From JBDLIL01 sp039714855 (GTDB taxonomy: Bacteria > Patescibacteriota > Microgenomatia > UBA1400 > PJMF01), in the NCBI GenBank assembly GCA_039714855.1, contig JBDLIL010000013.1, positions 1 to 19,536 of the forward strand: 19,536 nucleotides of DNA. Reading direction: 5' to 3'. Of the stretch, positions 1-4,878 are shown in pieces. A model generated the notes under the pieces. It searched no databases. It saw nothing but the letters and a program-made list of their open reading frames with translations, and had not been told where the DNA came from. The position numbers and the translations under genes were made by a program. Position 1 is the first letter of the stretch, and every line of letters starts with the position of its first letter.

Positions 1-1
1 A

Positions 2-121
2 TTACCTTTAGTAGATACAATTAGTCAGCTGCACCATTCGGGCGATAAAATCAATAAAATACGCGGAGTGTTCTCAGGTTCTCTGAGTTATATATTCAAA
101 AGTTTTTTTGCCAAAACCTAA
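2..121 (+). pseudogene. Homoserine dehydrogenase fragment
   Basis: The frame that is open from base 2 to a TAA at 119-121 encodes 39 residues that match the catalytic domain of homoserine dehydrogenase (threonine/methionine pathway, as in ThrA/MetL). It shows the pattern LP-hydrophobic-hydrophobic-T...SGDKI.KI.GVFSGSLSYIF, where SGD and the G-SG-[ST]-L-[SN]-[YFW]-[IL]-F segment are family hallmarks. The fragment stops straight after this motif, so about half of the catalytic domain is missing downstream. The upstream part is outside the window. The next frame on the same strand is an unrelated membrane protein that is itself cut at its 5' end, so the two meet at a breakpoint around 98-121, near a run of seven T. 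It could be a relic of a rearrangement or an assembly chimera. Confidence 0.6.
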
Positions 122-881
122 GTTAAAGAATCAAGTTATATTTGGAATAATTTTGGGTCTAACATTGCTATCCAAAGCCACTGCCATTTTATTAATACCC
201 AGTATTTTGCTAGAGCAACTTTATTCAACTAAAGTAAATATAAAATCGATTATTAAGTATTTTTACACTAGTGCATTAGTAACTAGCATGATTAGCGCTT
301 GGTTTTATTTGCGGAATTTAATTCTTTATAAAAATCCACTAATATCTTCAGCTGATTTTCCAGCGTGGGAGAGCTTTGGTCAAGAAATTGTTACAAGAAA
401 TTTATATTTTTTCAGCAATTTAAAAGGCTTCTTAAATTTTGATTTTTTCCACTCTCAAAATTATTCATTTCTTTCTGGTACTTATTTCTCTTTTTTCTAC
501 GATGGCCATAATGTGATTATTCCTCCGCAGGAGTTGCCTACGCTAGGATTTATTATATTTTTATTTTCTATTCCAATATTTTTACTAATATTAAAAGGCT
601 TTTTCCTTACTATGATATCCAAGAAAAATTCTGAGTCTTTATTCTTTATTTTTTATTCTTTTCTCTTAATATTGGGATATATTCTTTATAATTTTAAACT
701 GCCGCATTACTCCACAGTGAAAGGCTCTTTTTTAACAAGCCTAACATTGCCTTTTACTTACTTTTTTATTAGAGCAATAGAGAAGTGGGGAAGTAAAAAA
801 AAATTGGGAGTATTAATTTATTTATGTTTTTACGCTTTGGTAATAACTAAACACTTTTGGGTACAAAGGTGGTGGTATTGA
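108..881 (+). CDS. 5'-truncated membrane glycosyltransferase (PMT/ArnT-like), C-terminal half
   Basis: This is a very hydrophobic 257-residue protein with about six predicted membrane segments (near residues 10-28, 50-68, 140-165, 178-195, 205-222 and 235-250). The motifs G-hydrophobic-LGLTLLSKATAILL and WFYLRNLILYKNPL resemble the C-terminal half of polyisoprenyl-phosphate sugar-dependent glycosyltransferases of the GT39/GT83 (PMT_2) type, which usually have about 450-550 residues. The N-terminal half with the catalytic aspartates is missing. The frame is open from about base 87, directly downstream of a homoserine dehydrogenase fragment in another frame. The TTG at 108 is only the first possible start and has no good ribosome-binding site. 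The TGA stop at 879-881 shares its last base with the tRNA-Cys encoded on the other strand. The family call is fair; the gene is probably broken or misjoined at its 5' end. Confidence 0.6.
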   Translation: MPKPKLKNQVIFGIILGLTLLSKATAILLIPSILLEQLYSTKVNIKSIIKYFYTSALVTSMISAWFYLRNLILYKNPLISSADFPAWESFGQEIVTRNLYFFSNLKGFLNFDFFHSQNYSFLSGTYFSFFYDGHNVIIPPQELPTLGFIIFLFSIPIFLLILKGFFLTMISKKNSESLFFIFYSFLLILGYILYNFKLPHYSTVKGSFLTSLTLPFTYFFIRAIEKWGSKKKLGVLIYLCFYALVITKHFWVQRWWY

Positions 882-954
882 GGCGCGGGCGGGATTCGAA
901 CCCGCGTACCGAGGTTTTGCAGACCTGGCCATTAGACCACTTTGGTACCGCGCC
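881..954 (-). tRNA. tRNA-Cys (GCA)
   Basis: On the minus strand a cloverleaf can be drawn with a 7-bp acceptor stem (GGCGCGG with CCGCGCC), a T arm GCGGG-TTCGAAT-CCCGC, and an anticodon loop CTGCAAA with anticodon GCA. The discriminator is U73 (base 881), as expected for tRNA-Cys. The outermost anticodon-stem pair appears to be a C-C mismatch. CCA is not encoded. A -10 box TATAAT on the minus strand (973-968) lies 13 bases upstream of the mature 5' end. Confidence 0.93.
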
Positions 955-967
955 AACAATGGCAACC

Positions 968-996
968 ATTATAACGCAAAAATAAAATGATATAAT
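968..996. promoter_or_regulatory. Overlapping divergent promoters for tRNA-Cys and tig
   Basis: TATAAT at 991-996 (plus, preceded by TGA at 988-990, an extended -10) reads toward tig. TATAAT on the minus strand (973-968) reads toward tRNA-Cys. Exactly 17 bases separate them, so each -10 occupies the position where the other promoter's -35 should be. RNA polymerase could probably not occupy both at once. No good -35 is seen for either. Confidence 0.55.
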
Positions 997-1003
997 CCCC
1001 CTC

Positions 1004-1969
1004 ATGTCTAAAGCAAAAACAAAATCAAAATCAAAAACTAAAAAACATGTTCATGATGAAAACTGCAAGCATGATCATGATCGCAGTCACAATAGCATGA
1101 TTGCCGAAAATGATTTCATAGAAGTTAGCATTGATTGGTCAGAGGTAGAAAAAGCTTACAAGAATATTCTAACCCAGGCAGCCAAGGGCGTAAAAATAGC
1201 TGGTTTTAGAGAGGGCAAGGTGCCTACAAATATCGCAAAAGATAAATTAGATCCGGAACAATTGATTGGCAAAACTTTAGAAAAAGTAGTTCCACCCGTA
1301 CTAAAACAAGAATTCGAGAAATTAAAAGATAAATACACACCAGTGAGTAGACCAGAAGTTTCTCCAATATCTACCAAAATGGGGGAGAAATGGAAAGTAA
1401 AAGTTAGTTTTGCTCAAAAACCAAAAATTAAAGTAAGCAAATACAAAGCTATTATAAAAAAGGCTAGAAAGTTAGCTGAAACAGAAATAAAGAAAATATC
1501 CGCACAAGGCGGACGAGCTAAGTCTAAAAAACCTAAACTCAGCAAAGAACAAAAAGAAGATATCACTATCAGAATTATTTTTAGAGAATTAATAGAAGAA
1601 ATCAAACCAGAAATTCAAGAACTTTTGGTGAGAGAAGAAACAAACTATAAACTTCAAAATGTAGCAGAGCAACTCAAACGCATGAAGATGAGCATTGAGG
1701 ATTACTTGGCACAGAGAAAAATAAAATTTGAAGAATTTGCCTCTCAGATTCAAGCAGAAGCCCTGGCCAGCCTACAACTTGAATTTACCATTAATGCTAT
1801 TTCAGAACTGGAAAAAATCACAGCTGATGCCAAGGAGATAACAACTGAAATCGCTAAAATTAAAGACGAAGCCATGAAAAAAGCTTATGAAAGTAATGAA
1901 TACTACCAGGTTAGACTCAAGCAAAACTTGATTCGTAAAAAAACTATAGATTTCTTACTTTCACTCTAA
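1004..1969 (+). CDS. tig: Trigger factor, PPIase-less, with His-rich N-terminus
   Basis: Trigger factor is the ribosome-bound chaperone that meets nascent chains at the exit tunnel. The ribosome-binding signature GFREGKVP lies at residues 67-74, inside an N-terminal domain spanning about 32-145. The helical C-terminal substrate-binding part follows (about 180-321). The FKBP-type peptidyl-prolyl isomerase domain (about 100 residues in the usual 430-residue protein) is missing, and only a Lys-rich linker remains. Residues 1-14 are almost all Lys, Ser and Thr, and residues 15-29 carry H15, H17, C21, H23, H25 and H29, a possible metal-binding tail. A short palindrome TCCGC-N5-GCGGA (1499-1513) sits in the linker. 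The start is ATG 1004, only 7 bases after a TATAAT box and with no Shine-Dalgarno, which suggests a leaderless mRNA. Confidence 0.88.
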   Translation: MSKAKTKSKSKTKKHVHDENCKHDHDRSHNSMIAENDFIEVSIDWSEVEKAYKNILTQAAKGVKIAGFREGKVPTNIAKDKLDPEQLIGKTLEKVVPPVLKQEFEKLKDKYTPVSRPEVSPISTKMGEKWKVKVSFAQKPKIKVSKYKAIIKKARKLAETEIKKISAQGGRAKSKKPKLSKEQKEDITIRIIFRELIEEIKPEIQELLVREETNYKLQNVAEQLKRMKMSIEDYLAQRKIKFEEFASQIQAEALASLQLEFTINAISELEKITADAKEITTEIAKIKDEAMKKAYESNEYYQVRLKQNLIRKKTIDFLLSL

Positions 1970-2062
1970 AAAACCTGTGAATCTTTCATACGCATTGTGT
2001 GTGTAAAAATCATCTAGCTTTTTTGGCCAAAACTTGTACAATCTTTCCAAGCAATTTTAGAA

Positions 2063-2091
2063 TTGATTTCTTGGCTAATATAGCCTATAAT
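2063..2091 (+). promoter_or_regulatory. Promoter upstream of the 220-aa gene
   Basis: TTGATT (2063-2068), a 17-base spacer and TATAAT (2086-2091) form a near-consensus sigma-70 promoter. Its transcript would begin near 2098, about 47 bases before the ATG at 2145. A second possible -10 (TATAAA, 2131-2136) ends 8 bases before that ATG and would give a leaderless message. The rest of the 175-base gap after tig shows nothing else I can name. Confidence 0.5.
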
Positions 2092-2144
2092 AATTGGTAG
2101 TTTACGAGTGTCAAAAACACAAAATTGTAGTATAAAAATCAGTA

Positions 2145-2807
2145 ATGAAACAAAACGTATTTAGCAACACCAAAGCAAATAAGAAAGGGCCCAAGGGCAA
2201 CCCCTTTGCTCGTGCTTTGGCTGAAACAGAGCGCGGAGCATTTACAGGGGGCAATAAGGATAAATCTGCCAGCAACCCTTTTGCTGATGCCCTGGCTAAA
2301 ACTGGTGGAAATATACCAGAAACTAATAATCAGAATGCTTTGGAAACTCAGCAAAAGAGACTTGAAGAGCAAGCTAAAAAAGATCGCTTAAAAAGACAAA
2401 GACATAAGGAAATTAACCCCATAGACAGCACTGAACTTTTCAATGCCAGAGAAAAAAGGGTTAAAGAAGAGATTGATAAAGTTAGGCAAGAACTCAAGAT
2501 GCTGGCTATAGATGTAGCTAAGTTTCAAAGAGATGTTGATATTACCCTGATGACAGAGGTTGTTAGCCCTGGACAAGATGGTAAATACTATATTACTTTT
2601 TTCCAAAAACTAAGAGCTTGGATTAGATTATTAAGACAACAAATAAAAAGTGCTGGTACCTGGGCCACTCAATTGAATGGCAAGAAGAAAAAGAAGCGTA
2701 AGAAGACTGGTAAAGGCCTGGAAGTCAGCGGTGCTGGGCATGAAAAAACCGACATGGTGCAGAAAATGATGCATCATGAGAATTCTACTGTTTATAGTGG
2801 GGGATAG
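2145..2807 (+). CDS. Uncharacterised charged coiled-coil protein (Patescibacteria-type)
   Basis: This 220-residue protein has no signal peptide or membrane segment, so it is probably cytoplasmic. The N-terminal 60 residues are low-complexity and contain two related units, NPFARALAET and NPFADALAKT. Residues about 65-125 are strongly charged and likely to form a coiled coil (QQKRLEEQAKKDRLKRQR, then KRVKEEIDKVRQELKML). A more ordered part follows with aromatic residues (GKYYITFFQKLRAWIRLLRQQ), then a very basic stretch KKKKKRKKTGKG and the tail MMHHENSTVYSGG. The pattern resembles an uncharacterised family seen in candidate-phyla genomes (perhaps DUF5660; not verified). It lies between tig and tRNA-Val, beside translation genes, which together with the basic tail suggests an RNA or ribosome link, but this is only inference. 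Confidence 0.7.
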   Translation: MKQNVFSNTKANKKGPKGNPFARALAETERGAFTGGNKDKSASNPFADALAKTGGNIPETNNQNALETQQKRLEEQAKKDRLKRQRHKEINPIDSTELFNAREKRVKEEIDKVRQELKMLAIDVAKFQRDVDITLMTEVVSPGQDGKYYITFFQKLRAWIRLLRQQIKSAGTWATQLNGKKKKKRKKTGKGLEVSGAGHEKTDMVQKMMHHENSTVYSGG

Positions 2808-2820
2808 GTAAAATTTTACC
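2807..2820. repeat. 14-bp perfect palindrome at stop codon
   Basis: GGTAAAATTTTACC overlaps the last base of the TAG stop of the preceding gene. No T-run follows, so it is not a standard intrinsic terminator. Its role is unknown. Confidence 0.4.
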
Positions 2821-2847
2821 CAATTATCAAAATCTAAAACCCTGAGG

Positions 2848-2853
2848 TATAAT
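2848..2853 (+). promoter_or_regulatory. -10 box for tRNA-Val
   Basis: TATAAT lies 20 bases upstream of the mature tRNA 5' end. A weak -35 (TTATCA, 2824-2829) sits 18 bases further upstream. The surrounding TGAGGTATAAT is repeated at the rpsP promoter. Confidence 0.5.
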
Positions 2854-2872
2854 ATCGCTCTAGTTGTGACTC

Positions 2873-2946
2873 GAGCTCGTAGCTCAGTTGGTTAGAGCGC
2901 TTCGTTGACATCGAAGAGGTCAGAGGTTCGAATCCTCTCGAGCTCA
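2873..2946 (+). tRNA. tRNA-Val (GAC)
   Basis: Acceptor stem GAGCTCG/CGAGCTC, D arm GCTC...GAGC, anticodon arm CTTCG-TTGACAT-CGAAG with anticodon GAC, T arm AGAGG-TTCGAAT-CCTCT, discriminator A at 2946. All stems pair fully. CCA is not encoded. Confidence 0.95.
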
Positions 2947-2967
2947 CACTTCGACAAGCTCAGTGTG
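2945..2967. repeat. REP-like palindrome after tRNA-Val
   Basis: CACACT (2945-2950) and AGTGTG (2962-2967) flank TCGACAAGCTC. The word CTTCGACAAGCTCAGTG is a dispersed palindrome type that I recognise from many bacterial genomes. The hairpin begins on the last two bases of the tRNA gene and may help end or process the transcript. No T-run follows. Confidence 0.5.
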
Positions 2968-2982
2968 AACTATTGTTAGTTG

Positions 2983-2991
2983 TGTTATAAT
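2983..2991 (+). promoter_or_regulatory. Extended -10 promoter of infC
   Basis: TG-T-TATAAT (TG at 2983-2984, hexamer at 2986-2991) is an extended -10 promoter with no clear -35. It ends 7 bases before a TTG and 10 bases before the ATG of infC, so the mRNA would have almost no leader. Confidence 0.55.
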
Positions 2992-3001
2992 ACTCGTCTT
3001 G

Positions 3002-3547
3002 ATGAGAAGAAAAATAAGCAAAAAAAGACAGCCAAGAATTCGAGTTAAGGTAAATAGTCAGATCCGTTATCCAGAGGTAAGAGTTTTATCTGATACAGGT
3101 GAAATGCTGGGTTTAATGGACTCTAGAGATGCTTATTTCAAAGCTCAAGATGCAGGTAAAGATCTGGTACTGGTAACCGAGAAAGCTCAACCACCAGTGG
3201 TGAAAATCATCGACTTAGCCAAACACAAATACCAGATGAAGCAAAAGCTTAGCAAAAGCCGAAAGGCTGCTAAAGCTCAAGAGCTCAAAGAAATTAGGCT
3301 CAAGCCCTTTATGGCTGAAAATGATTTCGAATCTAGACTTAAAAAAGTGACAACCTTTTTGGAAAAAGGACACAAAGTAAGATTGCAATTGCAATTTAGA
3401 GGCAGACAAATTACCAAAAAGGAATTTGGTTTCGAAATGATGCAAAAAGTCTTCGATGCAACTGAAGAAATCGCAGAAATAGAAATACCGACAAAAGTAA
3501 TGGGCATGAAAATGATGGCCCAACTAATGCCAATTAAGAAAAAATGA
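3002..3547 (+). CDS. infC: Translation initiation factor IF-3
   Basis: IF3 binds the 30S subunit, checks the start codon-initiator tRNA pair and prevents early subunit joining. The protein shows the N-domain (YPEVRVLSDTGEMLG, then AYFKAQDAGKDLVLV and PPVVKIID) and the C-domain (KEIRLKPFMAENDFESRLKKV, then KVRLQLQFRGRQ). Its length of about 181 residues is normal. An ATG at 3002 and an in-frame TTG at 2999 are both possible starts; I chose the ATG. There is no Shine-Dalgarno, and a TATAAT box ends 10 bases upstream. The gene heads the usual infC-rpmI-rplT operon, and its TGA overlaps the rpmI ATG (ATGA, 3544-3547). The AUU start and long autoregulatory leader seen in E. coli are absent. Confidence 0.95.
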   Translation: MRRKISKKRQPRIRVKVNSQIRYPEVRVLSDTGEMLGLMDSRDAYFKAQDAGKDLVLVTEKAQPPVVKIIDLAKHKYQMKQKLSKSRKAAKAQELKEIRLKPFMAENDFESRLKKVTTFLEKGHKVRLQLQFRGRQITKKEFGFEMMQKVFDATEEIAEIEIPTKVMGMKMMAQLMPIKKK

Positions 3548-3747
3548 AAAAAATCAAACAAAAAACTAGAAAAGGTGTGGTCAAACGCTTCAAAGTGACA
3601 GCCACTGGCAAAGTCATGAGACGCAGCCAAAACATGAGGCACCTTAGGCGCAAAAAAAGCAAAAAGGCCATTCGTAAATATAGAATCCCAGTAGAAGTAA
3701 AAGGCAAATGGGCCAAGAAAATCAAACGCATGCTCGCTATTGCCTAA
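3544..3747 (+). CDS. rpmI: Ribosomal protein bL35
   Basis: This small, very basic 67-residue protein matches bL35 of the large subunit. It has the N-terminal KKIKQKTRKGVVKRFKVTATGKV and the RRSQNMRHLRRKKSK segment typical of the family (usual length about 65). It overlaps infC by four bases (ATGA), which indicates translational coupling, and precedes rplT as in most bacteria. Confidence 0.95.
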   Translation: MKKIKQKTRKGVVKRFKVTATGKVMRRSQNMRHLRRKKSKKAIRKYRIPVEVKGKWAKKIKRMLAIA

Positions 3748-3784
3748 CTAATATCCAATATCTATTATCTAATATTTAATTAAT
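3748..3784 (+). repeat. Iterated AT-rich spacer between rpmI and rplT
   Basis: The spacer is built from near-copies of TAATATC/CAATATC/TTATC. The word ATATCCAATATCT (3751-3763) recurs at 9161-9173 and, one base shorter, at 9197-9208, so it seems to be a dispersed short word. There is no ribosome-binding site before rplT. Confidence 0.4.
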
Positions 3785-4138
3785 ATGCCACGAACAAGAA
3801 CCGGAACCATTAGAAGAAAACGTCATAAAAAAGTCCTCAAGTTAGCCAAAGGCTTCAGGGGAACCAATAGAAGACTTTTTAAACGCGCTCAAGAAGCTGT
3901 GCTGCACGCTGGCCAATATGCCTATATTGGTAGAAAGCTAAGAAAACGCGACATGCGCAAGCTTTGGATCATGAGGATCAATGCTGCCGTTAGACAGATA
4001 GATGAGAAACTAAAATACTCCATTTTTATTAACAAGCTTAAAAAAGCCAATATTCAATTAGATCGCAAGATCTTAGCTGAGCTGGCTGTGAATGATAACG
4101 AAACTTTTAGAGAAGTTGTCAAAGAAGCTATAAAGTAA
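3785..4138 (+). CDS. rplT: Ribosomal protein bL20
   Basis: bL20 binds 23S rRNA early in large-subunit assembly. The 117-residue sequence has the family's basic N-terminal arm (PRTRTGTIRRKRHKKVLKLAKGF), the motif GQYAYIGRKLRKRDMRKLWI.RINAA and a C-terminal globular part (AVNDNETFREVV). Its length is typical. It is the last gene of the infC-rpmI-rplT operon, 37 bases after rpmI. I see no Shine-Dalgarno and no obvious L20-binding pseudoknot in the short spacer. Confidence 0.96.
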   Translation: MPRTRTGTIRRKRHKKVLKLAKGFRGTNRRLFKRAQEAVLHAGQYAYIGRKLRKRDMRKLWIMRINAAVRQIDEKLKYSIFINKLKKANIQLDRKILAELAVNDNETFREVVKEAIK

Positions 4139-4144
4139 ATTTTT

Positions 4145-4173
4145 CCAAAACAAAACCGCCCCCGAAGGGGCGG
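4145..4173 (-). terminator. Intrinsic terminator of the 63-aa minus-strand gene
   Basis: CCGCCCC (4156-4162), loop CGAA and GGGGCGG (4167-4173) make a 7-bp GC stem. Read on the minus strand it is followed by TTTTGTTTT. On the plus strand only AATTAAAG follows, so it serves mainly the minus strand, although it could slow rplT transcription as well. Confidence 0.75.
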
Positions 4174-4182
4174 AATTAAAGA

Positions 4183-4374
4183 CTATCTCTGAGCTTGCAA
4201 TGCCTGCGCTATTACAGCATTCCTATCTTCTTCAAGTCTGAAAGATTTTGCCTGAGTATAAACCTCAGTAGCCGGCTTTAAACTATAATCAAAAATCTTC
4301 TTAGGTTTTTGTAACTGCATCCATGCGGGAGAACCATTTGGTGGACCTGGCATTTCTCCTGTTTTTCTTGCCAT
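4183..4374 (-). CDS. Hypothetical 63-residue protein
   Basis: I do not recognise this protein. It begins with a Pro/Gly-rich part (MPGPPNGSPAW), has a middle with KKIFDYSLKP and ends in a charged helix (LEEDRNAVIAQALQAQR). It has no membrane segment or cysteine and is likely cytoplasmic. Two signals support a real gene: a clear Shine-Dalgarno AAAGGA 4 bases before the ATG, one of only two in the window, and a strong terminator 9 bases after its stop. It is convergent with rplT. Upstream on the same strand lie hairpins and an aromatic-rich leader-like unit (4518-4687), which could control it if transcripts read through. Confidence 0.7.
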   Translation of the reverse strand: MARKTGEMPGPPNGSPAWMQLQKPKKIFDYSLKPATEVYTQAKSFRLEEDRNAVIAQALQAQR

Positions 4375-4437
4375 AGATTCCTTTCTTTCTCGTTTTAGAG
4401 AAAAAGTATTTTTAATAATTACTACTGCCTGTCTTTT

Positions 4438-4460
4438 ATCCCGCCTTTGGCGGGATTTTT
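4438..4460 (+). terminator. Hairpin with T-run, probable plus-strand terminator
   Basis: ATCCCGCC (4438-4445), loop TTT and GGCGGGAT (4449-4456) form an 8-bp stem that runs into TTTTT. It could end read-through from the rplT operon. The CCGCC..GGCGG core also resembles a common dispersed palindrome, so it may have arisen from a repeat. Confidence 0.5.
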
Positions 4461-4469
4461 CATACCGGC

Positions 4470-4506
4470 TAAATTTTCTTTTCCGCCAGCTGCGGATTAA
4501 AATTTA
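4470..4506. repeat. 37-nt imperfect palindrome
   Basis: Outer arms TAAATTTT (4470-4477) and AAAATTTA (4499-4506) and inner arms TCCGC (4482-4486) and GCGGA (4492-4496) surround a CAGCT loop. The inner CCGCCAGCTGCGG is of a type I recognise as dispersed in candidate-phyla genomes. No coding function is seen. Confidence 0.5.
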
Positions 4507-4517
4507 GGGTCTGAAAT

Positions 4518-4544
4518 AAAAAAAGACTCTTATTTCTAAGAGCC
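4518..4544 (-). terminator. Intrinsic terminator, minus strand
   Basis: CTCTTA (4527-4532) and TAAGAG (4537-4542) with a TTTC loop form a 6-bp stem. On the minus strand it is followed by seven T (4524-4518). On the plus strand a looser T-rich stretch follows, so it may work both ways. Its minus-strand 5' arm GCTCTT can also pair with AAGAGC inside the upstream leader frame (4596-4591), an attenuator-like choice. Confidence 0.6.
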
Positions 4545-4574
4545 TGTATTTGTTTTTTATTTTTTGTTTAAATC

Positions 4575-4649
4575 TTAATCACAACTACAAGCTCTTTCTC
4601 TAAAAAGAAAGTTAAAATAAAAGCTTGTAATATTGCGATGCTGTGACAT
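4575..4649 (-). CDS. Possible aromatic-rich leader peptide (24 codons)
   Basis: From an ATG (4649-4647) a 24-codon frame encodes the cluster SFYFNFLF and ends CSCD. It lies 10 bases after the TAGAAT of a good minus-strand promoter (4687-4660) and is followed by an intrinsic terminator. The coding RNA folds on itself: ACAAGCT pairs with AGCTTGT and CTTTCT with AGAAAG (4628-4587), masking the AAGAGC that could otherwise open the terminator. This is the pattern of a Phe/Tyr attenuator, but the next gene downstream is the unrecognised 63-aa protein. It may instead be a small RNA. The call is uncertain. Confidence 0.35.
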   Translation of the reverse strand: MSQHRNITSFYFNFLFRERACSCD

Positions 4650-4659
4650 TAGGCTTTTT

Positions 4660-4687
4660 ATTCTACATAGCAAATAGGTATATGCAA
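4660..4687 (-). promoter_or_regulatory. Minus-strand sigma-70 promoter
   Basis: TTGCAT (4687-4682), a 16-base spacer and TAGAAT (4665-4660) read leftward. The predicted start, near 4653, is a few bases before the ATG of the aromatic-rich leader frame. It is back-to-back with the pheST leader promoter, 18 bases apart. Confidence 0.5.
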
Positions 4688-4705
4688 GTATTAATTTGAT
4701 AATAT

Positions 4706-4733
4706 TTGACTTTAATAATCTTTTCGTTACAAT
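4706..4733 (+). promoter_or_regulatory. Promoter of the pheST leader
   Basis: TTGACT (4706-4711), a 16-base spacer and TACAAT (4728-4733) make a strong sigma-70 promoter. It ends 7 bases before the GTG at 4741, so transcription should start at or next to the first codon of the leader peptide. Confidence 0.65.
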
Positions 4734-4740
4734 GCTGTTT

Positions 4741-4794
4741 GTGTTAAATACAAGTATTACAGCTAGCACTTTTTTCTTTAGCCACCTAATTTAA
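4741..4794 (+). CDS. Phe leader peptide of pheST attenuator
   Basis: A 17-codon frame (GTG start, TAA at 4792-4794) encodes MLNTSITASTFFFSHLI. Three consecutive Phe codons (4771-4779) lie upstream of an intrinsic terminator and of pheST, the genes for phenylalanyl-tRNA synthetase. In enterobacteria pheST is known to be controlled by a Phe-rich leader peptide through transcription attenuation, and this arrangement repeats that logic. The frame starts 7 bases after a TACAAT box and has no Shine-Dalgarno, so translation would be leaderless. A ribosome waiting for Phe-tRNA at 4771-4779 would cover bases 4761-4767, which are one arm of the leader hairpin. The sequence match to the mechanism is good, but no expression data are available here. 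Confidence 0.65.
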   Translation: MLNTSITASTFFFSHLI

Positions 4795-4848
4795 AGGGGC
4801 TTGTTAGCTATTTGCAACGCCAGCCCCAAAGAGGGGCTGTTTTTATTT
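4761..4848 (+). promoter_or_regulatory. Transcription attenuator of pheST (Phe-responsive)
   Basis: Four pairing regions are visible. Region 1, AGCTAGC (4761-4767), pairs with region 2, GTTAGCT (4803-4809). The GGGGCT of region 2 (4796-4801) plus GTT (4803-4805) can instead pair with AGCCCC (4822-4827) plus AAC (4816-4818), the antiterminator. Region 3, CAGCCCC (4821-4827), pairs with region 4, GGGGCTG (4833-4839), and runs into TTTTTATTT, the terminator. Ribosomes stalled on the Phe codons mask region 1 and favour 2:3; ribosomes reaching the stop at 4792 mask the start of region 2 and favour termination. Confidence 0.65.
4821..4848 (+). terminator. Intrinsic terminator in pheST leader
   Basis: CAGCCCC-AAAGA-GGGGCTG is a perfect 7-bp stem with a 5-base loop, followed by TTTTTATTT. 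It sits between the leader peptide and pheS. Confidence 0.85.
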
Positions 4849-4865
4849 AAAAGCAAAAAAACTGT

Positions 4866-4871
4866 TAGAAT
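4866..4871 (+). promoter_or_regulatory. Possible second, terminator-independent pheS promoter
   Basis: TAGAAT ends 7 bases before the pheS ATG at 4879, the spacing seen at other starts in this window. No -35 is clear. If used, it would give a leaderless basal pheST transcript that escapes the attenuator. Confidence 0.35.
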
Positions 4872-4878
4872 AAATAAC

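Noticed and set aside
3544..3547. TGA recoded as Gly or Trp
   Set aside because: TGA acts as stop at infC, the glycosyltransferase, pheT, the toxin, acpP-like and other genes, several with ATGA overlaps, so the standard code applies.
3215..3731. Long minus-strand frames opposite infC and rpmI
   Set aside because: They are Phe/Ser-rich mirror frames of Lys/Glu-rich genes, without start signals or known domains.
4156..4173. Terminator of rplT on the plus strand
   Set aside because: The hairpin is strong, but AATTAAAG follows on the plus strand; the T-run is only on the minus strand.
4575..4769. A 64-codon minus-strand frame starting with GTG at 4769
   Set aside because: Only its last 24 codons lie after a promoter; the upper part overlaps the plus-strand Phe leader promoter and has no ribosome-binding site or recognisable composition.
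4740..4850. T-box riboswitch before pheST
   Set aside because: No T-box consensus (AGGGTGGNACCGCG) or specifier-loop structure is visible; the short Phe-rich frame explains the terminator better.
4801..4878. N-terminal extension of PheS from TTG 4801
   Set aside because: It would be translated through the attenuator terminator, and the extra residues do not look like PheS. ATG 4879 fits the family start.
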